From an uncultured Endozoicomonas sp. (GTDB lineage Bacteria; Pseudomonadota; Gammaproteobacteria; Pseudomonadales; Endozoicomonadaceae): a stretch of DNA of 64,000 nucleotides. Location: contig OODV01000190.1 of the NCBI GenBank assembly GCA_900299555.1, positions 1 to 64,000 of the forward strand, read 5' to 3'. Below are positions 56,763 through 64,000 of the stretch, in pieces; positions within the stretch are counted from its first letter, which is position 1; each line of letters begins with the position of its first letter. The notes under the pieces are model-generated. The model did no database searches, was not told where the DNA came from, and saw nothing but the letters and a program-made list of their open reading frames with translations. The translations under genes and the position numbers were made by a program.

Positions 56763-58571
56763 ATGAGTCAAACAACGCAAAAACAAGCCTATCGATGGCT
56801 GTTGAGGCAGATAAAGCCAGCCCGGCATTGGCTGCTGATCTCAATGCTCCTTGGCTTGCTCAGTGGGATCTTTTTAATTGTGCAGGCTTCTATTTTGGCC
56901 AGCATGATTCACCAATTGGTGATGGAAAATGCCACTAGAGAAATGTTGAATCATGATTTTCTTTTGATTTTATTGCTGGTGATTATTCGTGGTGTTTGTG
57001 CCTGGGGGCGAGAGTTTTGTGGATTCAGGGCGGGCGCCAGTGTTCGAGTTGAAGTAAGAAAGCTTCTTCTGGATAAGCTGAGACGGCTGGGTCCTCTGGT
57101 GATTGGTGAGAAGCCTGCCGGCAGCTGGTCGGCGATTGCGGTTGAGCAGGTAGAAGAGTTGCAGGAGTTTGTTGCTAAATATTTGCCCCAGATGGTTCTG
57201 GCTGTATCGATTCCTGCGATTATGCTGGTAGTTGCTTTTCCTGAAAGCTGGGTTGTCGGCATTATTTTCCTGGGTACAGCACCGCTTATTCCTACATTTA
57301 TGATTCTTGTGGGCATCAAGGCAGCTCAGGCTAACCGTAAAAACTTTCAGGCGCTTTCGCGTTTGGGGGGCTTTTTTCTTGACCGCCTGCAGGGGTTGGA
57401 AACGTTAAAGTTATTTCATCGTACCCGGTTTGCAGAAGAGCAGCTATCCGGTGCCAGTGAAGACTTTCGGGTAAAGACCATGGAGGTTCTTCGGCTGGCA
57501 TTTCTCTCTTCAACGGTGCTTGAGTTTTTCGCCTCGGTGTCCATTGCACTGGTTGCCGTATTTCTGGGTATGAGTTTCCTGGGGCATCTCACCTTTGGAG
57601 GTGAGGTGACATTATATACTGGCCTTTTCCTGTTGCTTCTGGCCCCTGAGTACTACCAGCCCCTGCGGGAACTGGGAACGTATTATCATGCAAAAGCAAA
57701 AGCCGTCGGTGCGACAGAAGAGATATTGGCGGTCCTTTCCAGGGAAGAGCCTGAGGTTCATCGTGGCGGGTTAATTATTCCCTCAGAAACGCCATTAACC
57801 ATTGAGGTAAGAGCGCTTTCTGTATTTGCCAGTGTGAAAACTGAGGTTGAACCAGAAGCGTCTGCCTGCCAGAAAAATAGTAATCAGTATTTGCTTGATC
57901 AACTGTCGTTCACCATAAAACCCGGTAGCCGGGTTGGCATTGTTGGGAGCAGTGGTGCCGGTAAAACCACGCTCATTAATACCTTGATGGGGTTCTGGAA
58001 CTACCAGGGAGATATTCTGGTGGCAGGCCAATCTTTAGCTGCTACTGACCTTGATAGCTGGAGAAAAGAGATTGCTTGGCTTGGACAGCACCCCTTGATT
58101 ATTCATGGCACTGTTTATGACAATATTGCATTTGGGCGAGCGGTTACTCCTGATCAATGCTTGAAAGCGCTGGAAAAGGCTCAGGGCTTGGATATTCTGG
58201 AAAGGCTGCCCGCTGGTTTGGACAGTTCACTGCAGGAACAGGGCGGTAATCTCTCGGTAGGACAAGCTCAGAGAATTGCACTGGCTCGAGCTCTGGTGAT
58301 GCCGGTCCGTTTATTGGTTCTGGATGAACCTACGGCCAGTCTTGATTCTGCCAGTGAAACACTAGTACTGGATGCACTCAGTGCCATTCCCAGGGACTGT
58401 ACGGTGATTACCATAACTCATCGAATAAACCAGCTTACTGTCATGGACCAGATACTGATGCTGGATAAGGGGCGACTGGTTGCCGATGGTTCTCCATCTT
58501 CTCTGGTAGAGGGGAATCCTCAGTTCCAGCAGTTTGTCAGTATGTACAGTGGGAGTCTGGATAATGAATGA
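56763..58571 (+). CDS. cydD: CydD subunit of the CydDC ABC exporter
   Basis: The 602-residue half-transporter has six membrane spans and an ATPase with Walker A GIVGSSGAGKTTLINTL, signature LSVGQAQRIALARAL and Walker B LLVLDEPTASLD. CydDC is required for cytochrome bd assembly and has been described as exporting glutathione/cysteine and handling heme. No cydAB is in this window. The gene overlaps cydC by eight bases. Confidence 0.93.
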   Translation: MSQTTQKQAYRWLLRQIKPARHWLLISMLLGLLSGIFLIVQASILASMIHQLVMENATREMLNHDFLLILLLVIIRGVCAWGREFCGFRAGASVRVEVRKLLLDKLRRLGPLVIGEKPAGSWSAIAVEQVEELQEFVAKYLPQMVLAVSIPAIMLVVAFPESWVVGIIFLGTAPLIPTFMILVGIKAAQANRKNFQALSRLGGFFLDRLQGLETLKLFHRTRFAEEQLSGASEDFRVKTMEVLRLAFLSSTVLEFFASVSIALVAVFLGMSFLGHLTFGGEVTLYTGLFLLLLAPEYYQPLRELGTYYHAKAKAVGATEEILAVLSREEPEVHRGGLIIPSETPLTIEVRALSVFASVKTEVEPEASACQKNSNQYLLDQLSFTIKPGSRVGIVGSSGAGKTTLINTLMGFWNYQGDILVAGQSLAATDLDSWRKEIAWLGQHPLIIHGTVYDNIAFGRAVTPDQCLKALEKAQGLDILERLPAGLDSSLQEQGGNLSVGQAQRIALARALVMPVRLLVLDEPTASLDSASETLVLDALSAIPRDCTVITITHRINQLTVMDQILMLDKGRLVADGSPSSLVEGNPQFQQFVSMYSGSLDNE

Positions 58572-60240
58572 CCTGTGGCTTTTCCTGAAGCTGTATCGGC
58601 AATACCAGGGCATGCTGTCACTGGGAATTATTCTGGCGATTGTCACTTTGCTGGCCAGTCTCAGCCTACTATCGCTTTCCGGGTGGTTCATAACGGCTAC
58701 TGCTATTGCTGGTTTGACCTTTACAACAGCACAGACGTTTAACTTTTTTACCCCTGGGGCTGGTGTTAGAGGGTTTTCGATTGCCCGCACTGCGGCTCGC
58801 TATGCTGAGCGACTGGTGAGCCATGACGCCACGTTTCGTTTACTTTCTGGCTTACGCAGTTGGTTTTTCAGTAGGCTGATTCCCATTTCACAGGAGCAGC
58901 TGGGTCAATATCGAAAGGGTGAGTTACTGGATCGGCTGGTGGCTGATATCGATGCACTGGACCAGCTTTATCTGAGGCTCATCAGCCCCCTGTTATCTGC
59001 TCTGATGGTTACGATGCTCTTTTCTCTCTTCCTATGGTTTTTCAGCCCGACGGTGGCGATGGTGGCTTTTGTTGTGATGATTCTATGGATTGTCTCCATG
59101 CCTTTGTTGTTCTACGTTCTGGGCCGGAAAACCGGTGAGTCCATGGGGGGCAGGCAGGCTCGCCTCCGGCAGCAGGTGCTGGACTATTTACAGGGGATGG
59201 CTGAGCAGCAGATATACGGCAGTGATGCAAACAGCCGATCAGTGATCGCCGGTTCAGAGCAGGCATTAATCAAGGATCAATCCCGTATGGCGGCTCTTGA
59301 GGGATTGGGTTCTGCGCTGTTTGTGTCCGGATCGGGCGCCGCTGCATTATTGGTTCTGTATATTGCCAGCAGTGAAATGGCTATCGGTGTAGTCAGCGGG
59401 CCAGTAATGGTGATGATGGTGTTTGGTATGCTGGCCAGTTTTGAAGCACTGATGCCGCTGCCTTTAGCCTTTCAGTTTCTCAGCCATACCCGACATGCGG
59501 CCAGCCGTCTGCATAAGGTTGTAAGTACGCCGACAGTGCACTTCCCGGATATAGCCTCCAACCTTTCTGTGAGCGGCGAAATTCAATTCAATAATGTTGC
59601 CTGTGGCTACAGCCATGGGCAGGAAATCATTACTCAACTCTCATTAACCATTCCTGCAGGTAGTCATGTTGCGCTTTTAGGGAAGACAGGGTGTGGTAAA
59701 TCAACCCTGATCAAATTATTGAGCCGTGGGCTGGAGCCGCTCAGCGGTCAGGTCTGCATTGATCAACAGGATATTCATCGTTTTTCAGAGCAGGAACTGT
59801 ATCGGACAATCACCTTTGTGCCTCAGAAAACCCACGTATTCAGTGCAACATTGAGAGAAAACCTGAAGTTGGCTGCGCCACTAGCGACCGATGAGGAGCT
59901 TATGAATGTCGTTCGAATCTCAGGTCTCGATAGGCTGGCTGCTGCAAGGAATGGAGAGAGTGGTTTGCTGGATACCTGGCTGGGGCAGGGTGGTATCGCC
60001 TTGTCTGGTGGTGAGCAGCGTCGTTTGGCTATTGCCAGGGCTATGTTGAAGGCTTCGCCGATTCTGGTTATGGATGAGCCTGGTGAAGGCCTGGATATTC
60101 AAAGTGAACAAACACTGATGGATACAGTACTCAGTAAGTTCAGAGAAAGCACCGTCATTATGATCACCCATAAAACCACGACCCTTGGAAAGATGGATCA
60201 AGTTTATCGAATGGAAAATGGTAGCCTGATGAAGCTGTAG
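58564..60240 (+). CDS. cydC: CydC subunit of the CydDC ABC exporter
   Basis: About 558 residues: six spans, then an ATPase with LLGKTGCGKSTLIKLLS, LSGGEQRRLAIARAML and ILVMDEPGEGLDI. The family segment FFTPGAGVRGFSIARTAARYAERLVSHDATFRLL identifies CydC. ATG at 58564 (MNDLWLFLKLY) is the real start, inside the end of cydD; an upstream GTG would add ten foreign residues. Confidence 0.93.
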   Translation: MNDLWLFLKLYRQYQGMLSLGIILAIVTLLASLSLLSLSGWFITATAIAGLTFTTAQTFNFFTPGAGVRGFSIARTAARYAERLVSHDATFRLLSGLRSWFFSRLIPISQEQLGQYRKGELLDRLVADIDALDQLYLRLISPLLSALMVTMLFSLFLWFFSPTVAMVAFVVMILWIVSMPLLFYVLGRKTGESMGGRQARLRQQVLDYLQGMAEQQIYGSDANSRSVIAGSEQALIKDQSRMAALEGLGSALFVSGSGAAALLVLYIASSEMAIGVVSGPVMVMMVFGMLASFEALMPLPLAFQFLSHTRHAASRLHKVVSTPTVHFPDIASNLSVSGEIQFNNVACGYSHGQEIITQLSLTIPAGSHVALLGKTGCGKSTLIKLLSRGLEPLSGQVCIDQQDIHRFSEQELYRTITFVPQKTHVFSATLRENLKLAAPLATDEELMNVVRISGLDRLAAARNGESGLLDTWLGQGGIALSGGEQRRLAIARAMLKASPILVMDEPGEGLDIQSEQTLMDTVLSKFRESTVIMITHKTTTLGKMDQVYRMENGSLMKL

Positions 60241-60289
60241 TTTGTCATTGATGGCGGAGAAGTCTTCTATCTGGCATGATTTTTAGGTT

Positions 60290-60830
60290 GGATATTTTTT
60301 TACTTGGGTCTATATCTGCTAGCAGGGCTTGGCTGGAGAAAACATGTGAAAAAAATGCCTGTTCATCATGTTTGCGATAGTCTGGGCGGTTTCAGGATGG
60401 ATGAAAGACCAGTTACCTGAAAGGTCAGGCGCAGTCGCTGGATTAATGAATGATCCTATACAGACTCCAATTCGCGCAAAGCCATTTATGACTCAGGTAG
60501 GAAGGGAACGCTACGAAATCACGCCCAGATACGACTATGATCAGTGGGGAATGGTTGTCTCATATCACCACAGTGATTCATGGATGGATCGTGTTCATGA
60601 AAAATGGGCTGATAACACTACTGTTAAGCTGTTTGGCTGCTTAAGAAATGTTCATGTTTTTGCCCTGTAATAAAGGGTTGGATAGCTCTATCACTGGTCT
60701 TCGTTCCTATTGTTAGCATTGATTAGCTGGGTATTATTTTTTGGATCAAAACCCATACTATGAGATTTATTACGAAGAGCGTAATTTAATTAAGGTAGTT
60801 AGTTTAATCCAAAGTATAGGAATAAGTACC
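60290..60830 (+). pseudogene. decayed remnant of a hypothetical membrane protein gene
   Basis: One frame from 60368 to 60670 codes for 100 residues with VGRERYEITPRYDYDQWGMVVSYHHSDSW. That segment resembles, from memory, a family of hypothetical proteins with flanking membrane spans, but the frame ends abruptly after NTTVKLFG. Hydrophobic pieces lie in other frames before (60295-60335) and after (60680-60760). I read it as a broken gene, with low confidence. Confidence 0.35.
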
Positions 60831-61070
60831 CTGGATACCCAGAGCATATTCAAAAATAGATTATAGCTTTCAGGTATTCACTATTTAAAATCGCCGTGGC
60901 GAAAATTGATTGATGAGTGGGCATTCTTTCACCATGACTAATGGGAGCCTGGATGCTCTAGGCAGTGTTTTACGGAGTGCTTCATGACTTTTGAATATTT
61001 GGGATAGAATCTACCCTGTTAAAGGGTAGGGTTCTTACAGAAACAATGCTTCAAATTCCAAGTATTGGCA
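60831..61070. other. intergenic stretch, no gene seen
   Basis: No coding frame of note. A 7-bp inverted repeat (CTACCCT 61011-61017, AGGGTAG 61023-61029) lies 42 bases after the stop of the minus-strand acid phosphatase gene and could be a weak terminator for it; there is no T tract. Confidence 0.4.
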
Positions 61071-62720
61071 TTAACGTTGCACTGCTTTATAGAAGTTTTT
61101 TTCAGGCCAGTCCTCTATCAAACTCTTGCGAATATCAGAGCGCTCATTTTCACTCATTTGGCAGATGTCTCTATCAGCAACTATAGAATAGTAGTGCCAC
61201 ATCCAGGTCTTGTTGACTGGGTTGGGAATAATAAAGTATTTTCTGCCGTAATCATCTTTAGTTTTTTCGACAGACGACTTGTCGAAAGGGGGCAGACCCT
61301 GTTCTCTCAGGTCAAAATCATCAAGAAGATCGCCCACAAACAATCTGACATTATATTTTTTCCCATTAATCATTCCAGTCATGATGGCTCTTCGTTGATG
61401 CTCTTTATCACAGCTTCTTGCTATTCCGGGGCAATATTTTGAGCGATTTAGCAGGTTTTTTTGAGAGACTTTTGGGAATCCATTATGAGTCAGTTGTTTC
61501 ATGGTGAAGGCCTCAATATCTCCTTTATGGCCAGATCGACCTGAGGAGTGTTCTCTGGCTGTTAAATAGAAAATTTCATAGCCCAGAGCAGCCGCTTTGT
61601 TTAAAAAGTCTCTGGCACCGGGAATTGGTGATGCCTTAAGCTGTTTTTCATAGTTCCTCATTTTTTCTTCAGGGTCAGGAAAGCTTTTACAAAGCGGGGG
61701 GGTCAGATGAATAGGGGGGTAATCTATAAGTGTACCGTCTATATCAACGATAATTGCCCGGTCTTTTATAAGGCTGTTTTCAGGGTTTTCAAGGGTTTTG
61801 CTGGCAAGATTATAGGTCTGTTGAGCGATTGCCATAAAATCTGCAGATCTCCTCATCCATAGGTCCGCCATTATGATTTGTTGCTGATAATTTTCCGGAG
61901 CAGTGACTGATAAGTCGGGATAGAAGATGGCCTGTATACGGGCATTATGCTTTTGTTCAGGGCTCAGCAGTCGGTAATCTCGGGTGATGGCCTCTTCCCA
62001 GAAACCATAAACAGTGTTTGGTAAAATAAACCATTGACTGCCAAGTTTATCCTGATGCTGTATGACCCATTTCTTCTTTTCTGGGTAAAGTCCCTGATCT
62101 ACTTCTCCAAGGTCGGCTAATTGATCTCCAAATAACATGATTGGGTGGTAACCCATATTAATAATCTGTTGTCGCTTTTCTTCTTTGCTCAGGGTTATAT
62201 TTTTTTCTTCTTGCAGTAAAACATGTTTGTCGCTGTTAACCGGATAACCTAACTGTTTCAGTTTATTGATGGTAATGGTTTTTACATCCTTGAACCGTCC
62301 GCTGATATAGAATACATCAATGCCAAGGTTATTGGCTTTTTGCAGAAACTCGACGGAGCCAGGAAGTGCTTTTGCTTCCTGATGGTTCCACCAGAACCTC
62401 GAGCGCTCGATATTCCGTGACTCGTTAGTGTCAATCATGCTGGTGAAATAAGGTGTGCTTGGGATCAGGGTGTCATCAATATCAGTAATAATTGCCGGTT
62501 TTTTGCCTTCTGGTATTTGTTTTAAACTGGGTTCCAGTTGGTCAGCGGCGCTATTAAAGCTCTGATAAAGATAAGCTGCATACTCTCCTGAGTGTTGCTG
62601 CCAGTTGGCTGCAATAATCATTTCATTATTTAAGTCTTTCTGTTCATAGCTATTGGCTACGAAAGATTGCACATTCAACAGGCATGAAAGAATTAGAGCG
62701 GCCAAGTTTTTTTTGTCCAT
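61071..62720 (-). CDS. secreted protein with two tandem HAD acid-phosphatase domains
   Basis: The 549-residue protein has an N-terminal export signal; C13 in LILSC could be a lipidation site, though the lipobox is imperfect. It contains two complete class-B / e(P4)-like acid phosphatase domains, about 35-260 and 280-545. Domain 1 has D80/D82 (TDIDDTLIPS) and LFGDQLADLGE; domain 2 has D326/D328 (VDIDGTLIDY) and LFVGDLLDDFD. Each is preceded by the helical motif seen in this family (NWQQHSGEYAAYLYQSFN; LWMRRSADFMAIAQQTYN). Both active sites look intact. Likely role: releasing phosphate from nucleotides or other organic phosphates outside the inner membrane. Confidence 0.88.
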   Translation of the reverse strand: MDKKNLAALILSCLLNVQSFVANSYEQKDLNNEMIIAANWQQHSGEYAAYLYQSFNSAADQLEPSLKQIPEGKKPAIITDIDDTLIPSTPYFTSMIDTNESRNIERSRFWWNHQEAKALPGSVEFLQKANNLGIDVFYISGRFKDVKTITINKLKQLGYPVNSDKHVLLQEEKNITLSKEEKRQQIINMGYHPIMLFGDQLADLGEVDQGLYPEKKKWVIQHQDKLGSQWFILPNTVYGFWEEAITRDYRLLSPEQKHNARIQAIFYPDLSVTAPENYQQQIIMADLWMRRSADFMAIAQQTYNLASKTLENPENSLIKDRAIIVDIDGTLIDYPPIHLTPPLCKSFPDPEEKMRNYEKQLKASPIPGARDFLNKAAALGYEIFYLTAREHSSGRSGHKGDIEAFTMKQLTHNGFPKVSQKNLLNRSKYCPGIARSCDKEHQRRAIMTGMINGKKYNVRLFVGDLLDDFDLREQGLPPFDKSSVEKTKDDYGRKYFIIPNPVNKTWMWHYYSIVADRDICQMSENERSDIRKSLIEDWPEKNFYKAVQR

Positions 62721-62880
62721 TGAGTCGAGTTCTCATGATTTTGCTTGTGATGGCTGTGCTTGTGACAAGAGCGACCGACTCAGAATAGACGATGGAAAAT
62801 ATAATTTAAGGAAGAGTTTGCTCTCAGGTTATTGACGAATAAGTTCTTTTTAATTGACAAAGTCGTTGAAACACTTGTTT

Positions 62881-62907
62881 AACACCCTGGTGTTTAGCCA
62901 GGGTGTT
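62881..62907 (-). terminator. hairpin after yciK, possible terminator
   Basis: AACACCCTGG and CCAGGGTGTT form a perfect 10-bp stem with a seven-base loop, 12 bases after the yciK stop. The following bases are not a clear T tract, so strength is uncertain. Confidence 0.5.
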
Positions 62908-62918
62908 TATATCAAGGC

Positions 62919-63665
62919 TTAGCTTTTTTGGGCATGAAAAGCCTGACCGTTGATATGCTGGCTCTCATTGCCCATCAGGTAGAGGTAAACCGGCATAATC
63001 TCTTCCGGTGCAGGCAGGGTTTGCGGGTCTTCGCCGGGGAAAGCGGAAGCTCTCATGGTTGTTCTGGTGCCGCCTGGGTTGATACTGTTGGCTCTGACAG
63101 AGCTGATCCCGTCTTCTTCATCAGCAATGATTTGCATCAGGCCTTCTGTGGCAAATTTTGAAACGCTGTAAGCCCCCCAGTTAGCCCTGCCTGTATGACC
63201 GACGCCTGATGATGTAAAAATGACGGATGCTTTTTCAGAGAGCCTGAGTAAAGGTAATAATTCCCGTGTCATCATGAATGCAGAGTTCAGGTTGACCTGC
63301 ATGATTCGCATCCAGGTTTCTGTAGGGAATTGGCTGATAGGTTTGAGATCCCCAAGAAGGCCGGCGTTATGAAGTAATCCATCCAGCCGACCGAATTCAT
63401 TCTCAATCGTTTCAGCAAGGTTGATGAAATCGATGTCGCCAGCGCTTTCCAGGTTTAATGGGTAAATGGCAGGCTGCGGCCACTGATTCAGTTCGATTTC
63501 ATCATAAACTGCTTCGAGTTTTTCGGTATTACGCCCCAGTAGGATGAGAGTGGCACCGTGACGGGCATATGTCAGCGCTGCAACTCTTCCAATACCACCG
63601 CCAGCTCCGGTAACCAGTATAACTTTTCCCTTGAGCAGGTCCTGGGGAGCCTGGTACTTAAACAT
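62919..63665 (-). CDS. yciK: short-chain dehydrogenase YciK
   Basis: The 248-residue SDR oxidoreductase has the cofactor motif VTGAGGGIGRVAALTYARHG, the structural motif LLHNAGLLG and catalytic YSVSK (GAYSVSKFATEG). The N-terminus MFKYQAPQDLLKGKVILVTG is characteristic of YciK. Substrate is not established. It follows the MupP/Gph gene on the same strand by 85 bases; the mupP-yciK pair is known in Pseudomonas. Confidence 0.92.
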   Translation of the reverse strand: MFKYQAPQDLLKGKVILVTGAGGGIGRVAALTYARHGATLILLGRNTEKLEAVYDEIELNQWPQPAIYPLNLESAGDIDFINLAETIENEFGRLDGLLHNAGLLGDLKPISQFPTETWMRIMQVNLNSAFMMTRELLPLLRLSEKASVIFTSSGVGHTGRANWGAYSVSKFATEGLMQIIADEEDGISSVRANSINPGGTRTTMRASAFPGEDPQTLPAPEEIMPVYLYLMGNESQHINGQAFHAQKS

Positions 63666-63750
63666 GGTTCAAACCCTCATTATGAAAACGCCACCGCTCT
63701 ACCATTGTTGCTCTAATGGCATTGGTGGTCATTCTTTTGGATAAAGCAAC

Positions 63751-64000
63751 TCACAAGCTATTGCTTGAGGATAACGCTCTATCTTCAGGAATCAGCCAGT
63801 TACATTGCTTAAGCCAATCATGTAACTGTTCGATATTGTCAATGTCCAGGTCTGCCTGCCACTCCTTAGGATTATCTCCTTCTGCAATATAGCCATAATG
63901 TGCAGCAACCGTTGTCATGCCAGCTCTCTTTCCTGCTTCAATGTCACGGGCATGGTCGCCAATATAGAGACTGTGCTCTGGTGAACATTTGGCTTGCTTA
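63751..64000 (-). CDS. HAD phosphatase, MupP/phosphoglycolate phosphatase type (3' part only)
   Basis: The frame enters from the right edge and encodes the C-terminal 83 residues. The sequence LYIGDHARDIEAGKRAGMTTVAAHYGYI is HAD motif IV and the usual following segment, and DNPKEWQADLDIDNIEQLHDWL fits Gph/MupP proteins. Adjacent yciK favours MupP, the N-acetylmuramate 6-phosphate phosphatase of peptidoglycan recycling, over phosphoglycolate phosphatase. The start lies beyond the window. Confidence 0.85.
   Translation of the reverse strand, partial: KQAKCSPEHSLYIGDHARDIEAGKRAGMTTVAAHYGYIAEGDNPKEWQADLDIDNIEQLHDWLKQCNWLIPEDRALSSSNSL

Noticed and set aside
1..64000. CRISPR arrays, tRNA or rRNA genes, prophage or toxin-antitoxin islands
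   Set aside because: I found no regularly spaced direct repeats, no tRNA-like cloverleaf or rRNA sequence, and no phage structural or integrase genes. The only toxin-like call, ygfX/sdhE, is a housekeeping pair whose toxin role is disputed.

Overview
The window reads as chromosomal DNA of a marine-type gammaproteobacterium. Gene content and order resemble Oceanospirillales, and the overall flavour is Endozoicomonas-like; that genus-level guess is inference, with no 16S or other marker in the window. The backbone is conserved and densely packed: recC-recB-recD, ygfZ | sdhE-ygfX | nadB, rpoE-rseA-rseB-rseC-mucD, lepA-lepB-DUF4845-rnc-era-recO-pdxJ-acpS, barA | cysM-rlmD-relA-mazG, trmJ, cydDC and yciK-mupP. 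No rRNA, tRNA, CRISPR array or intact mobile element was seen.

Layout. Positions 1-5,100 are accessory. They hold a probable transposase tail, then four minus-strand genes: a DUF819 membrane protein, a fold-III PLP enzyme, a Tat-exported aldonolactone-type flavin oxidase and a cytochrome c5-like lipoprotein. After these comes a wrecked umuDC operon that still has its LexA box. Positions 5,300-13,000 are a peptide and amino-acid section: an AbgT transporter with peptidase T, asparaginase I, an NhaC-type antiporter and an SDF-family symporter, with a transposase fragment between pepT and ansA. Positions 13,000-22,150 encode RecBCD as one overlapping minus-strand operon. A 1,935-residue hybrid sensor kinase with three periplasmic solute-binding modules follows.

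Positions 28,500-37,300 carry ygfZ, the sdhE/ygfX pair, nadB, and the sigma-E envelope-stress operon with its anti-sigma genes and periplasmic protease. The nadB-rpoE gap contains a strong sigma-E promoter match and a perfect FNR/ANR-type site. Positions 37,400-44,200 are the lepA-to-acpS operon, covering translation, protein secretion, RNA processing, ribosome assembly, recombination, PLP synthesis and lipid carrier activation; a canonical intrinsic terminator lies immediately before lepA. Positions 44,200-53,000 hold BarA, cysteine synthase B, RlmD, the (p)ppGpp synthetase RelA and MazG.

Positions 53,000-64,000 are more mixed: YaiI, a broken dienelactone-hydrolase-like gene, a stand-alone PilJ-type sensory domain protein, RluF, a GNAT enzyme, TrmJ, CydDC, a decayed region, a secreted protein with two complete acid-phosphatase domains, YciK, and the 3' end of a MupP/Gph-type phosphatase cut by the window edge.

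I found no large, clearly new multigene system. The best leads are the 85-4451 permease/PLP enzyme/flavin oxidase/cytochrome set, the triple-sensor kinase, the tandem acid phosphatase, the umuD-umuC deletion fusion and the regulatory DNA between nadB and rpoE.
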